Shown piece by piece: positions 24,975-33,330 of a stretch of DNA of 64,000 nt; position 1 is the first letter of the stretch, and each line of letters begins with the position of its first letter. The position numbers and the translations under genes are program-made. The stretch is taken from positions 104,253-168,252 of the forward strand of contig JAZQQY010000009.1 of NCBI GenBank assembly GCA_045629285.1. Reading direction: 5' to 3'. Under the pieces are notes generated by a model. It was not told the origin of the DNA. It saw nothing but the letters and a program-made list of their open reading frames with translations, and searched no databases. This DNA is from UBA1723 sp045629285. Its GTDB lineage: Bacteria > Bacteroidota > Bacteroidia > Bacteroidales > Paludibacteraceae.

Positions 24975-25008
24975 AAAAAAAGGGGAGTGATCATGACTCC
25001 CCTTTTTT
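24975..25008 (+). terminator. Intrinsic terminator between the GH94 and GH5 genes
   Basis: AAAAAAAGGGGAGT pairs with ACTCCCCTTTTTT over a GATCATG loop. A symmetric stem with runs on both sides works in either direction. It may reduce read-through into the GH5-symporter pair. Confidence 0.8.
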
Positions 25009-25041
25009 CCCTATTTCTAGTCATTCATAAAAGGAAGTAAT

Positions 25042-26226
25042 ATGAGAAGACTGATATTCGCTTTAGCGATTTTAGCTGCCGCATTGATGACAAGCTGTGT
25101 TCAGAAGAAGGCAGGAGAGAAAGTATCGGTAGTGGATGTTGACACTACACCGCCAGTGCAGCGTTATGGCGCATTGCAGGTAAAAGGAATTCAACTATGT
25201 GACCAAGAAGGTAATCCTGTCCAGTTAGCAGGAATGAGCACAATGGGCTATCAGTGGTATGGCCAGTGCTATACAAAAGAGTCGATCACTAAAATGGTGA
25301 AAGACTGGCATATTAGCATACTTCGTCTAGCGATGTATGTAGAAGAGGGAGGTTACAACTACAAGCCTGAAATCAGAGAAGAGATGTGTAACCTAATTGA
25401 TATCTGTGAAGAACTTGGAATCTATTGTCTAATGGACTGGCATATTCTTACTCCAGGTAACCCTCTTGACCCAAAATATTCGAAAGCAGAGGATTTTTTC
25501 AAATATATGGCAAAACGCAATGCTAACAAGCAGCATGTGTTGTATGAGATCTGTAATGAACCTAACGGTTCGTCGGTTACATGGGACACAATTGCGACTT
25601 ATGCCAATAAGGTTATTCCTATCATCCACGCTGCATACGATAGCGTAGGTGCACCTCATCCTATTGTCATTGTCGGTACTCCTCAGTGGTGTCAGTTGGT
25701 TGACGCTTGTATCAAGGAGGGTAGATATCAGGGTAACGGAAAGGATTTGGATGCGTATTTGCCGGATCGTGATGCTCGTTTGAAGTACGACAACATCATG
25801 TATTCTTTCCATTTCTACGCCGCATCCCACAATGAAGGATTCGAGAAGGATGGAAAGCCTAACTATTATGACATGTATTCATACTTGTATGACGTGCTAG
25901 GCCGTCTGCCGGTGTTCTGTACTGAGTTTGGATGTGTAGAAGCTTGGGGAGGTGGCGACGAGGATTTCGATCGCACAGACAAGTGGTTGCTAATGCTGTC
26001 TGGAAACAATGCAGGAAAGCAGAGAGTAAGTTTCTGTAACTGGAGTTTCTGTGACAAGGAGGAGACAGCTTCAATCTTGCTGCCAGGCTCTTGCGTGGCT
26101 AACGAGTGGGATAGACGTACTCCTGCAGGAGAATACTTGAAGAGAGTGTTGGACGTAATCAACTGGGGTGCTAAGGACACAACTGTATTGAAGAAGTCGA
26201 ATATCTATATTAAGCAGAGTTATTAA
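25042..26226 (+). CDS. GH5 family endo-beta-glucanase lipoprotein
   Basis: 394 residues. The lipobox MTSC (Cys19) predicts an envelope lipoprotein. The GH5 barrel (about 42-370) has the acid/base Glu173 in CNEPNG and the nucleophile Glu295 in FCTEFG, with HFYAASHNEGF near 257 between them. The pattern fits the cellulase-like GH5_2 group. It would hydrolyse cellulose or mixed beta-glucan chains to cello-oligosaccharides for the GPH symporter encoded 30 bases downstream and the GH94 phosphorylase upstream. Whether it faces outward or sits in the periplasm cannot be told. The residues after Cys19 (QKKAGEKV) lack an acidic surface-export run. Confidence 0.9.
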   Translation: MRRLIFALAILAAALMTSCVQKKAGEKVSVVDVDTTPPVQRYGALQVKGIQLCDQEGNPVQLAGMSTMGYQWYGQCYTKESITKMVKDWHISILRLAMYVEEGGYNYKPEIREEMCNLIDICEELGIYCLMDWHILTPGNPLDPKYSKAEDFFKYMAKRNANKQHVLYEICNEPNGSSVTWDTIATYANKVIPIIHAAYDSVGAPHPIVIVGTPQWCQLVDACIKEGRYQGNGKDLDAYLPDRDARLKYDNIMYSFHFYAASHNEGFEKDGKPNYYDMYSYLYDVLGRLPVFCTEFGCVEAWGGGDEDFDRTDKWLLMLSGNNAGKQRVSFCNWSFCDKEETASILLPGSCVANEWDRRTPAGEYLKRVLDVINWGAKDTTVLKKSNIYIKQSY

Positions 26227-26256
26227 AATAATCTAATCTATAAAAACACAAAAAAT

Positions 26257-27711
26257 ATGGCTTTAATAGATCCAAACAACCACAAGCTTTCCATACTTGA
26301 GAAGTGTGCGTATGGAGCTGGAGATATGGCGTGCAATCTATTCTGGGGATTGATTTGTATCGCTTCTGCATTTTACACTGAGTATTTTGGCCTAGAGGCT
26401 GTAGTTGTAGCAACAATGATGTTGGTAGTTGCATGTATAGATATCGCATTCGACGTTGTCATCGGTGCTATTGCCGACAGACATAAGACTAAGTGGGGTC
26501 GTTTCCGTCCTTGGATTCTTTTCGGTGTTGTGCCATTCTGTATCATCGGTGTCGTGACATTTACAACTCCAGAGTTTGACACTACTGCAAAGACAGTGTA
26601 CGCTTACATCACTTTCCTAATGATGCGTTTGATGTACTCTGTTGTTAACGTTCCTTACGGCGCATTGATGGGTGTCATGAGTTCGGATTCAGATGAACGT
26701 GACAAAGTGTCGGCATTCCGTAACATCGGTGCTCAGATCGGATGTATGGTAAGCTACGGTTTCGTATTTACTATCGTACGTTTCATCATGGACTCTATGG
26801 AGGTTGACGGTCAGAAGGCATTCTCAACAACTGCAATGATCTACGCTACAGCAGCATTCATCCTTTTGATGATCACTTTCTTGTTCACAAGAGAGCGTGT
26901 TGAGCCAGCAGCTCAGGAGCAGTCTAACTTGTCGCAGGACCTTAAGGACCTTGGAGCTAACAAGCCATGGATCATGTTGACAATTGCTAACATTGCAATG
27001 TTGTTCTTCGTATTCGTACACAATGGTTTGATCGCATACTATGCTAAGTATTACCTAGCAGATAGCTATGATACTGTTAACGATGTTGCTGTATTCAACG
27101 CTACATTGTTCGGATTCCAGCTTAACTGGGAGATAATCTCTACAATCCTATTGAGTATGGGTTCTATCCTTACTATCATCGGTACAATGCTTATCCGTCC
27201 AATTGCATCAAAGTTTGGTAAGAAGCCAACATGGATCGGTTGTTTCGTTCTAGCATCAGTTTGTTCAATCATGTTGTTGTTCATCGACAGAACAAACATT
27301 GGTATGGTATTGTTGTTCAACCTATTGTTCTCTTTGACTATCGGACCTTCAGGATACATGGTATGGAGTATGTATGCTGACGTTGCTGACAACGCTGAGG
27401 TTGAGACTGGTCGTCGTGCTACTGGTTTGATCTACTCTTCGGCTACAATGGCTCAGAAGCTTGGTCAGGCTGTTGCTAACTCACTTCCAATCTATTGTTT
27501 GGCTGCAGTTGGTTACGTTGCAAACACACAGCTTTCTGCTGAGACAATCGATTCAATCAAGACTATCTACACTATTGCTCCAGTAATAGGAGGTGTGATC
27601 GGTATCATTGCTTTGTGTTTCTACACAATCGACGAGGCTAAGGTTAAGGCGAATTCAGAGAAGCTTGCTGAGATGAAGGCAAATGGTAATAGTACTGACG
27701 TTGTTGCTTAG
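26257..27711 (+). CDS. GPH-family (MFS) sugar:cation symporter
   Basis: 484 residues, about 12 membrane helices. It has the family signature near residues 70-90 (GAIADRHKTKWGRFRPWILFG) split here as GAIADRHKTKWGRFRP and WILFG, and the start KLSILEKCAYGAGDMACNL. GPH symporters import glycosides, pentosides or hexuronides with H+ or Na+. Position next to GH5 and GH94 genes points to cellobiose or a short beta-glucan oligosaccharide. Codon use is strongly biased, as in the GH94 gene. It is probably co-transcribed with the GH5 gene. Confidence 0.92.
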   Translation: MALIDPNNHKLSILEKCAYGAGDMACNLFWGLICIASAFYTEYFGLEAVVVATMMLVVACIDIAFDVVIGAIADRHKTKWGRFRPWILFGVVPFCIIGVVTFTTPEFDTTAKTVYAYITFLMMRLMYSVVNVPYGALMGVMSSDSDERDKVSAFRNIGAQIGCMVSYGFVFTIVRFIMDSMEVDGQKAFSTTAMIYATAAFILLMITFLFTRERVEPAAQEQSNLSQDLKDLGANKPWIMLTIANIAMLFFVFVHNGLIAYYAKYYLADSYDTVNDVAVFNATLFGFQLNWEIISTILLSMGSILTIIGTMLIRPIASKFGKKPTWIGCFVLASVCSIMLLFIDRTNIGMVLLFNLLFSLTIGPSGYMVWSMYADVADNAEVETGRRATGLIYSSATMAQKLGQAVANSLPIYCLAAVGYVANTQLSAETIDSIKTIYTIAPVIGGVIGIIALCFYTIDEAKVKANSEKLAEMKANGNSTDVVA

Positions 27712-27743
27712 TAATATCGTCATCTAAGTTGATAATATCACAT

Positions 27744-27777
27744 AAAGGAGACGCGTTTGTTTCGCGTCTCCTTTTGT
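27744..27777 (+). terminator. Intrinsic terminator of the cellobiose module
   Basis: AAAGGAGACGCG (27744-27755) pairs perfectly with CGCGTCTCCTTT (27763-27774) over TTTGTTT. The stem shares the GAGACG core of the palindrome family in this window. Confidence 0.85.
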
Positions 27778-27827
27778 GTAATATAACTTATTTCCGTGTT
27801 GGAAAATGTTATTTCGGTCAATGGATG

Positions 27828-27845
27828 TATTTTTGCCTATATTTG
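27828..27845 (+). promoter_or_regulatory. Tandem Bacteroidetes -7 boxes for the DUF2339-like gene
   Basis: TATTTTTG (27828-27835) and TATATTTG (27838-27845) both match TAnnTTTG ten bases apart, 62-80 bases before the ATG at 27907. Either or both could be used. Confidence 0.5.
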
Positions 27846-27906
27846 CCGATGTGACTAAACGAAAACGGAAATGAAATAATTATTGCTGAGTCAAAATAGG
27901 ATTTAT

Positions 27907-30399
27907 ATGGAGACAAATGAATTAAATGAGTTAAAGAAACTGTTCCTAAAAAATCTGGAGCTGCAGCAGGAGATGTCTGCTAATATGCAAAAGATAGTAA
28001 GAACGATAGATGTCCTTGAGACACGTCTGTTCATGGAGGATTTGGAATCTTCTCTAGAGCCTGAAAAGGTAGATATACCTGACGAAGGTTTGAATACAGC
28101 CGACATCACTTTCGTGCCGAACAGTGTCGTTAAAGAATCAGAGATTGTAGAAAAGGTTGATGCGACTCCGGTGGAGACTATGCCAGTTCAGAATGTTACT
28201 GAAGTGGCAGAACCTGTCGTCGCACCAGAATCGGAGGTTACTTCTCAATCAGAAATTTCGGAGCAAGTTGCTGCTGAGAATGTCGTGCCGGAACCAATTG
28301 CGACAGAGGTTGTAGAGACTGTTGTTAAGAGTGATGAGATTGCAGAACCTGTTGTGGCAGAGGTAGAGCAGAAGAGTGAACCTGTTGCTGCAACAGAACC
28401 CATTGTGGCATCTGATGCACTATCTTCTTATTCTGAGATGAAGCAGGCGCAGGCTAGTAAGGTTTTGGATGAAAAATCAGAAGAGAAAAAGAGCGAGGCT
28501 GAAAAGACAGTTGCTACATCTCAGCCTAAGAAAGAAGCTGAATCTTCCAACTTGGAAGCAAAGATCGGTAAGAACTTCATGGGAATTGCTGCCTCTGTGC
28601 TTATCTTCATCAGCTTTATTTTCTTCGCAAGCGTTGTTACGCCTTCATTGCCTGATTGGGCTAAGGTAGCATTGATGTATCTTGTAAGTGCCGGTTTTAC
28701 AGGTGGCGGATTCTTCTTCCTACGCAAGCAGCCTACGAATAAGTTCTTCTTGTCGTTGGCTAGTTGTGGACTTGGAATGATATTCCTGTCAATTCTGATC
28801 CATCATGCATATTTTGAGCAGATTCCTGCTGGTGTAGTTTTGACTATGTTACTTGCATGGGTGGGTGGAATGAGTTATCTGGCAAAGAGAGCAACACCGA
28901 ATGAGAAGATATTCCAGGCAATCGGTCATTTTGGAATACTTGCGGCAATCAGCTACGAAATGTTCAATCTTGTGGGTGAAGATACGTTTATTGCTGTATT
29001 CTATGCAATCGCTTCTACTACATTGACGATAACTACGTTAAAGACGAAGTTCAGCGACAATGTGATTAACCTTGTCGCCAACATCATTACGATGATAGTC
29101 ATGATGGCAAGGTTAGTATATCTGAATGATACAAGTTACGGAGAGTTTAATACTATACCTTTTGCATTGTTGATTTCTGTCGTTCCAATAGCCTATTTTG
29201 TGATGGCGTTCTCTAAGTATGACGTCAAGGAAAATGAGACTGGATATACAATTTGCAACGTTATAACTTTGACTCAGCTATGTTTGTTGCCTCTTTTTAT
29301 GTCCGATTATATCAATCGTCCTTATGAGCATGTTATTATAGCTATTGTTGCAGCATTGGCATTTGTGTTCAACAAGATAAAGACAAAAGAGTTGAAGAAT
29401 TCTGTCTTGACTGTATTTGATATTGCGTGCCTTGGCTGGATCGCTTTTGCTGCAGTTGAAATCAACTTCATCCTATTTATTGTCGCAGCGTCTACTATGG
29501 TCGGAGCATTCAAGTTGAAAGATAAATCTTTGCTGGTATATTCTATAGTATTCAGCGTTCTGACACTATTCGCGTATACTGACAGATCTATGGCTACGCA
29601 AGCTTTCTTTGTCATACCTTTGGTTGGTATGTATTCTTTCTTCATGTACAAGTCGGAAGAGTTTTATGGTGTGTCGTTGAAACTATTCGTATATGTTCTT
29701 TTGTTGGTATCGGTAGGTATGGCGTTTAACCAAATTCACGATGATCATGTGATTACGTTGTCCACGACTTGGAATAAAGCTATGCTGTTGGCGTTCGTTA
29801 CCTTAGCCTCTATCCTTAACGGCTTCTTCCTAAAGACAAAATTAGGTAGAAACTGGCACAGTGGAGAGCGAGAAAGTGTATGCGAAACTATCGGATATCT
29901 TTTACAGATTGCATTGATGTGTACAAGTGTTTATTTGTTGTACACTACAGGTGCGCATGCTCAGGTTATTGCAATCTTTGTTGCTGTAGCTAACTTCTGT
30001 GTCAACTCGTCTAATCTGCTTGATAAGGGAAGTGATGTGTTTGGCATTGAGAAAGGAATGTTAAGCCTATACGTCGGAATCAAATTCACAGTCCTTGTTT
30101 ACTGTATTCTCGACTCTTTGGCAGCAAAGGGATTTGTCATAGATATCGCATGTTTCGTGGCTGCTGTGATATTCATTGTTGTAGGATTCAAGGTCAAGCA
30201 GAAACCGTTGCGTCTGTATGCTCTTGCATTGTCGTGCATCAGTATCGCTAAACTGCTGTTTGTCGACATCAACTACGACAACGATATCATGAAGGCAGGA
30301 AGCTACTTCGTATGTGGTGTCCTTTGTTTCGTAATCAATCTTGTTTACAATAAGATTGAAAAGAAATTAAAGGAAAACACTGAACCCAAGGACAAATAG
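27907..30399 (+). CDS. Large polytopic membrane protein, DUF2339-like
   Basis: 830 residues from the ATG at 27907; an in-frame TTG eight codons upstream is less likely. Residues 1-45 form a coiled coil (ELNELKKLFLKNLELQQEM). Residues about 50-205 are an acidic linker rich in Val, Glu, Pro and Ala with repeating EPVVA/SEI elements. From about 215 to the end there are some twenty membrane helices starting GKNFMGIAASVLIFISFIFF, then PDWAKVALMYLVSAGFTGGG, which fits the start of DUF2339 membrane proteins. The family has no settled function and is thought to act at the cell envelope. Confidence 0.75.
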   Translation: METNELNELKKLFLKNLELQQEMSANMQKIVRTIDVLETRLFMEDLESSLEPEKVDIPDEGLNTADITFVPNSVVKESEIVEKVDATPVETMPVQNVTEVAEPVVAPESEVTSQSEISEQVAAENVVPEPIATEVVETVVKSDEIAEPVVAEVEQKSEPVAATEPIVASDALSSYSEMKQAQASKVLDEKSEEKKSEAEKTVATSQPKKEAESSNLEAKIGKNFMGIAASVLIFISFIFFASVVTPSLPDWAKVALMYLVSAGFTGGGFFFLRKQPTNKFFLSLASCGLGMIFLSILIHHAYFEQIPAGVVLTMLLAWVGGMSYLAKRATPNEKIFQAIGHFGILAAISYEMFNLVGEDTFIAVFYAIASTTLTITTLKTKFSDNVINLVANIITMIVMMARLVYLNDTSYGEFNTIPFALLISVVPIAYFVMAFSKYDVKENETGYTICNVITLTQLCLLPLFMSDYINRPYEHVIIAIVAALAFVFNKIKTKELKNSVLTVFDIACLGWIAFAAVEINFILFIVAASTMVGAFKLKDKSLLVYSIVFSVLTLFAYTDRSMATQAFFVIPLVGMYSFFMYKSEEFYGVSLKLFVYVLLLVSVGMAFNQIHDDHVITLSTTWNKAMLLAFVTLASILNGFFLKTKLGRNWHSGERESVCETIGYLLQIALMCTSVYLLYTTGAHAQVIAIFVAVANFCVNSSNLLDKGSDVFGIEKGMLSLYVGIKFTVLVYCILDSLAAKGFVIDIACFVAAVIFIVVGFKVKQKPLRLYALALSCISIAKLLFVDINYDNDIMKAGSYFVCGVLCFVINLVYNKIEKKLKENTEPKDK

Positions 30400-30422
30400 A
30401 TGTTAGACTGACGATCAGTAAG

Positions 30423-30452
30423 AGCGGTGGACTTAAGTCTGCCGCTTTTTTT
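30423..30452 (+). terminator. Intrinsic terminator after the DUF2339-like gene
   Basis: AGCGG..GACTT pairs with AAGTC..CCGCT (30423-30446), followed by TTTTTT. Confidence 0.8.
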
Positions 30453-30538
30453 GTAGTTTCTGAACCAACAGCCAGTTTTTTTAAGATTATTTAGCATTTT
30501 TTAAAGATATCATAAAACGATACATTATTGTTTTTCCG

Positions 30539-30546
30539 TATTTTTG
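30539..30546 (+). promoter_or_regulatory. Bacteroidetes -7 box for the unknown lipoprotein
   Basis: TATTTTTG matches TAnnTTTG, 23 bases before the ATG at 30570. It shows that the in-frame ATG at 30528 cannot be used. Confidence 0.65.
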
Positions 30547-30569
30547 CAAATGAAATAATCGTGGTGTTG

Positions 30570-31184
30570 ATGAAGAAAATTTGTAGTAAAATATTTATTT
30601 CTATCCTAACCTGTTTGTGTTTTGGCAGTTGTTCTGAATCTACCTTGGAAGCGAATGCGTTCAAGGCATTGCGTCCAGTGCTAAAGGACCCTTCTAGTTA
30701 TGAACTAATCTCAATTGAGGCAGTAGATTCACTTACCGAATATGACAATATAAACAACGCAATTAAACAGCACGTACACATGCAGGAGGTGTCGCTTTCG
30801 TTGATAGACGATGCGATAAAGAGTGCAGAAGGTAAGAAGGATGTGACGGATGAGTTGAAAAAGATTGACCAGTATTTCATAGATGTCAAGACAGACAGCG
30901 CATTGATTTCTTTTTTGGATAGAAAGTTGAAGGTTGCGAGCAAACATCGTATTTGTGCAATCAAATATGTTTATCGTTTCCGTTATTTGAATGATGCAGG
31001 ATTGACATCTCCTGGAATGTATTATTTTTGGGCGAAACCGGATGACACTGTGATTGAGTTGGTTGAGAAAGAGTCGCAATTGGATGTTTCACCAGTATCT
31101 ATTCCAGGTTATGAAGCGTTGATGGATGAAGCCATAGATATGGCAATCCTGAAGAAAGATTCCATTGAAGCAAGTTTTGAATAA
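30570..31184 (+). CDS. Lipoprotein of unknown function
   Basis: 204 residues from the ATG at 30570. The signal MKKICSKIFISILTCLCFGSC ends in a lipobox (FGSC), so it is an envelope lipoprotein. The rest is helical and polar (LRPVLKDPSSYELISIEAVD, later VTDELKKIDQYFIDVKTD), followed by a strand-rich part with ICAIKYVYRFRYLNDAGLTS, MYYFWAKPDD and a helical end. The family was not recognised. The VLKDPSSYELISIE segment resembles small lipoproteins with a nuclear-transport-factor-like fold, but this is only an impression. It has its own promoter and terminator. Confidence 0.7.
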   Translation: MKKICSKIFISILTCLCFGSCSESTLEANAFKALRPVLKDPSSYELISIEAVDSLTEYDNINNAIKQHVHMQEVSLSLIDDAIKSAEGKKDVTDELKKIDQYFIDVKTDSALISFLDRKLKVASKHRICAIKYVYRFRYLNDAGLTSPGMYYFWAKPDDTVIELVEKESQLDVSPVSIPGYEALMDEAIDMAILKKDSIEASFE

Positions 31185-31194
31185 AATATAGTTT

Positions 31195-31229
31195 ACGGAT
31201 TTTCCTTTAGTTGGGGAATCCGTTTTTTT
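31195..31229. terminator. Intrinsic terminator between convergent genes
   Basis: ACGGATT (31195-31201) pairs with AATCCGT (31217-31223), with a second C-C/G-G pair inside, followed by TTTTTT. It ends the lipoprotein unit and abuts the end of the minus-strand gene at 31234. Confidence 0.75.
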
Positions 31230-31233
31230 ATGG

Positions 31234-31962
31234 TTATAGGTTTTGTCGGATTGACTCACGATACAGTCCTCGCTGCAGTCTTTTCATCATAGGATAGAAC
31301 AGTATGTACGACACAACTGCACAAACAATCGCACATGTGATGGCGACGGCAATATCCAATCCGGCGTCGAAAGCCTCTTTAGATACAGAAAGGCCTAATA
31401 TTCTTGAAAATTGTTTGAAAACGTTTAGAAGGAAGACTCTCACAATCAGTTTTTGGGCCATTCTTTTTATGAATGTCGACACTGCCATGCCCAACAGCGA
31501 TGTCATCGTTCGTGATATGATCTTGTCGTGTTTGGCTTCGTTGCCCAACGAAATCAACACCTTTCCCTCCACTTTCTTTTCTGTATGTTCCTCACTTTTC
31601 GGATTGCCGTACATGAATACCAGTTTCTGAGTCAAGATGAACACTACAATCTGAAACTGCAGGAAATCCACGACGCAAGCCATGTACATTTGCCAACCTG
31701 TCTGCGGAATGGCAAGCAGGAACGACAATGCGGATACTACAATCGTATGAAACAAGACAGACCTGTTTGAGGCTGCTTTTACGTCGTCCCTAGGCAAAAC
31801 ATCGATAGGGGAACAGTCGTTGAAAGAACGCCCGAAAATGCGTTTCAGGTAGGAATCTCTGTTGACTATGGCGAATGGCAGACGTAGGCCAGTCAGCAAA
31901 ACACTGTCCCATACGGCGGTCACTCTCTTGATGACATTCTGTATCCTAGCCTGTGCACTCAT
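31234..31962 (-). CDS. Membrane protein, EcsC-like by pattern
   Basis: 242 residues from the ATG at 31962 (MSAQARIQNVIKRV). The in-frame ATG at 32010 would lie inside a palindrome and is unlikely. A basic N-terminal part (LPRDDVKAASNRSV) leads to hydrophobic helices around SFLLAIPQTGWQMYMACVVDF and QFQIVVFILTQKLVFMYG. The pattern of a proline turn, an Asp in a helix and a final YG resembles EcsC/DUF697-type membrane-associated domains. Two more hydrophobic helices end the protein. The assignment is tentative. It follows rfbB on the same strand across 80 bases holding a hairpin and a tandem repeat. Confidence 0.55.
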   Translation of the reverse strand: MSAQARIQNVIKRVTAVWDSVLLTGLRLPFAIVNRDSYLKRIFGRSFNDCSPIDVLPRDDVKAASNRSVLFHTIVVSALSFLLAIPQTGWQMYMACVVDFLQFQIVVFILTQKLVFMYGNPKSEEHTEKKVEGKVLISLGNEAKHDKIISRTMTSLLGMAVSTFIKRMAQKLIVRVFLLNVFKQFSRILGLSVSKEAFDAGLDIAVAITCAIVCAVVSYILFYPMMKRLQRGLYRESIRQNL

Positions 31963-31991
31963 TGGGGTTAATTGACGTTGCGAAATAATAA

Positions 31992-32018
31992 TAGAGACGT
32001 TGTATTGCAACGTCTCTA
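31992..32018. repeat. GAGACG-family palindrome
   Basis: TAGAGACGTTG (31992-32002) pairs perfectly with CAACGTCTCTA (32008-32018) over TATTG. The core is the same as at 16557-16586. It could end or stabilise the rfbB transcript. Confidence 0.75.
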
Positions 32019-32056
32019 CATTAATTATCGCTAAAAACTACATTAATTATCGCTAA
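32017..32056. repeat. 22-bp tandem duplication over the rfbB stop codon
   Basis: An 18-base unit starting TACATTAATT occurs at 32017-32034 and again at 32039-32056, period 22. The second copy contains the rfbB stop codon and its last residues. It directly adjoins the palindrome at 31992-32018. Confidence 0.8.
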
Positions 32057-33212
32057 CAAAAGAACTAATTGTCTGGCCTGAGTACATATTCTCGTAGTAC
32101 TTCTCATACTCTCCGGAAGTGATCTTGTCCATCCACTCCTGATTTTCAAGATACCACTTAACTGTCTTTTCAATACCCTCCTCAAACTGTAGGCTCGGCT
32201 CCCAACCAAGTTCTGCCTGAAGCTTGCGTGAGTCGATTGCGTAGCGAGCATCGTGGCCAAGACGGTCTGTGACGTAAGTGATAAGGTTCATATCCTCACC
32301 CTCTTTTCTGCCAAGAAGACGGTCGACTGTGTTGATGACAACCTTGATGATGTCGATGTTCTTCCACTCGTTGAAACCACCGATGTTGTAAGTCTCAGCA
32401 ATCTTACCGTTGTGGAAGATCACGTCGATTGCACGTGCATGGTCTACAACGTAAAGCCAGTCGCGTACGTTCTCACCCTTGCCGTATACTGGCAATGGCT
32501 TGCGGTGGCGGATATTGTTGATGAATAGAGGAATCAACTTCTCAGGAAACTGGTATGGACCGTAGTTGTTAGAGCAGTTTGTCACGATAGTCGGCATTCC
32601 GTAAGTGTCGTGGAATGCTCTTACGAAGTGGTCGGAAGAGGCCTTTGAAGCTGAATATGGAGAGTGAGGGTTGTACTTAGTTGTCTCCAAGAAGAAATCC
32701 TTACCGTAAGCCTCGTGGTGCTTGCCAGAAGAAGCCTTAGTAGTGAATGGAGGCTCAACACCCTCTGGGTTTGTCATTTCAAGTGCGCCGTACACCTCGT
32801 CAGTAGAGATGTGGTAGAAACGCTTGCCCTCGTACTTTTCAGGAAGCGACTCCCAGTAAAGCTTGGCAGCTTGAAGAAGAGAAAGAGTACCCATCACGTT
32901 TGTCTTAGCAAAAGTGAATGGATCCTTGATAGATCTGTCGACGTGGCTCTCTGCTGCCAAGTGGATGATACCGTCGATCTTTTCGTCCTGCATAAGCTGG
33001 TAGAAAGCATCAAAGTCGCAGATGTCCATCTTCACAAACTTATAGTTAGGCTTATCCTCGATATCCTTTAGATTCTCAAGGTTACCAGCGTATGTCAACT
33101 TATCAAGATTGATAATGTTATATTCAGGATATTTGTTTACAAACAAACGAACGACGTGCGAACCAATGAATCCCGCACCTCCAGTGATTACGATGTTTCT
33201 TTTGAAATTCAT
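32043..33212 (-). CDS. rfbB: dTDP-glucose 4,6-dehydratase
   Basis: 389 residues from the ATG at 33212 (MNFKRNIVITGGAGFIGS); a longer in-frame start at 33272 would overlap the promoter. It converts dTDP-glucose to dTDP-4-keto-6-deoxyglucose for rhamnose and other deoxysugars in surface glycans. The NAD-binding motif GGAGFIGSH lies at 10-18, the catalytic STDEVYG near 150, the YSASKAS (Tyr and Lys pair) near 185, and the NWKDID-like EWKNIDIIK near 260. The other dTDP-rhamnose genes are not adjacent. The promoter is at 33236-33243. Confidence 0.96.
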   Translation of the reverse strand: MNFKRNIVITGGAGFIGSHVVRLFVNKYPEYNIINLDKLTYAGNLENLKDIEDKPNYKFVKMDICDFDAFYQLMQDEKIDGIIHLAAESHVDRSIKDPFTFAKTNVMGTLSLLQAAKLYWESLPEKYEGKRFYHISTDEVYGALEMTNPEGVEPPFTTKASSGKHHEAYGKDFFLETTKYNPHSPYSASKASSDHFVRAFHDTYGMPTIVTNCSNNYGPYQFPEKLIPLFINNIRHRKPLPVYGKGENVRDWLYVVDHARAIDVIFHNGKIAETYNIGGFNEWKNIDIIKVVINTVDRLLGRKEGEDMNLITYVTDRLGHDARYAIDSRKLQAELGWEPSLQFEEGIEKTVKWYLENQEWMDKITSGEYEKYYENMYSGQTISSFVSDN

Positions 33213-33235
33213 ACTTTTATAGTGTATAATTTGCG

Positions 33236-33243
33236 CAAAGGTA
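33236..33243 (-). promoter_or_regulatory. Bacteroidetes -7 box for rfbB
   Basis: The minus strand reads TACCTTTG, a full TAnnTTTG match 24 bases upstream of the ATG at 33212. This supports that start over the one at 33272. Confidence 0.65.
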
Positions 33244-33276
33244 GGGAAAAAATGTAAAATGCTGAATTGCAAACCG

Positions 33277-33306
33277 AAAAAAGACGGAGCATAGCCCCGT
33301 CTTTTT
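33277..33306 (-). terminator. Intrinsic terminator of tyrS
   Basis: On the minus strand a 9-bp stem (AAAAGACGG with CCGTCTTTT) and a 9-base loop are followed by TTTTTT. It lies 25 bases after the tyrS stop codon. Confidence 0.8.
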
Positions 33307-33330
33307 ATACGAATGCTTGATTAGTCCAAA

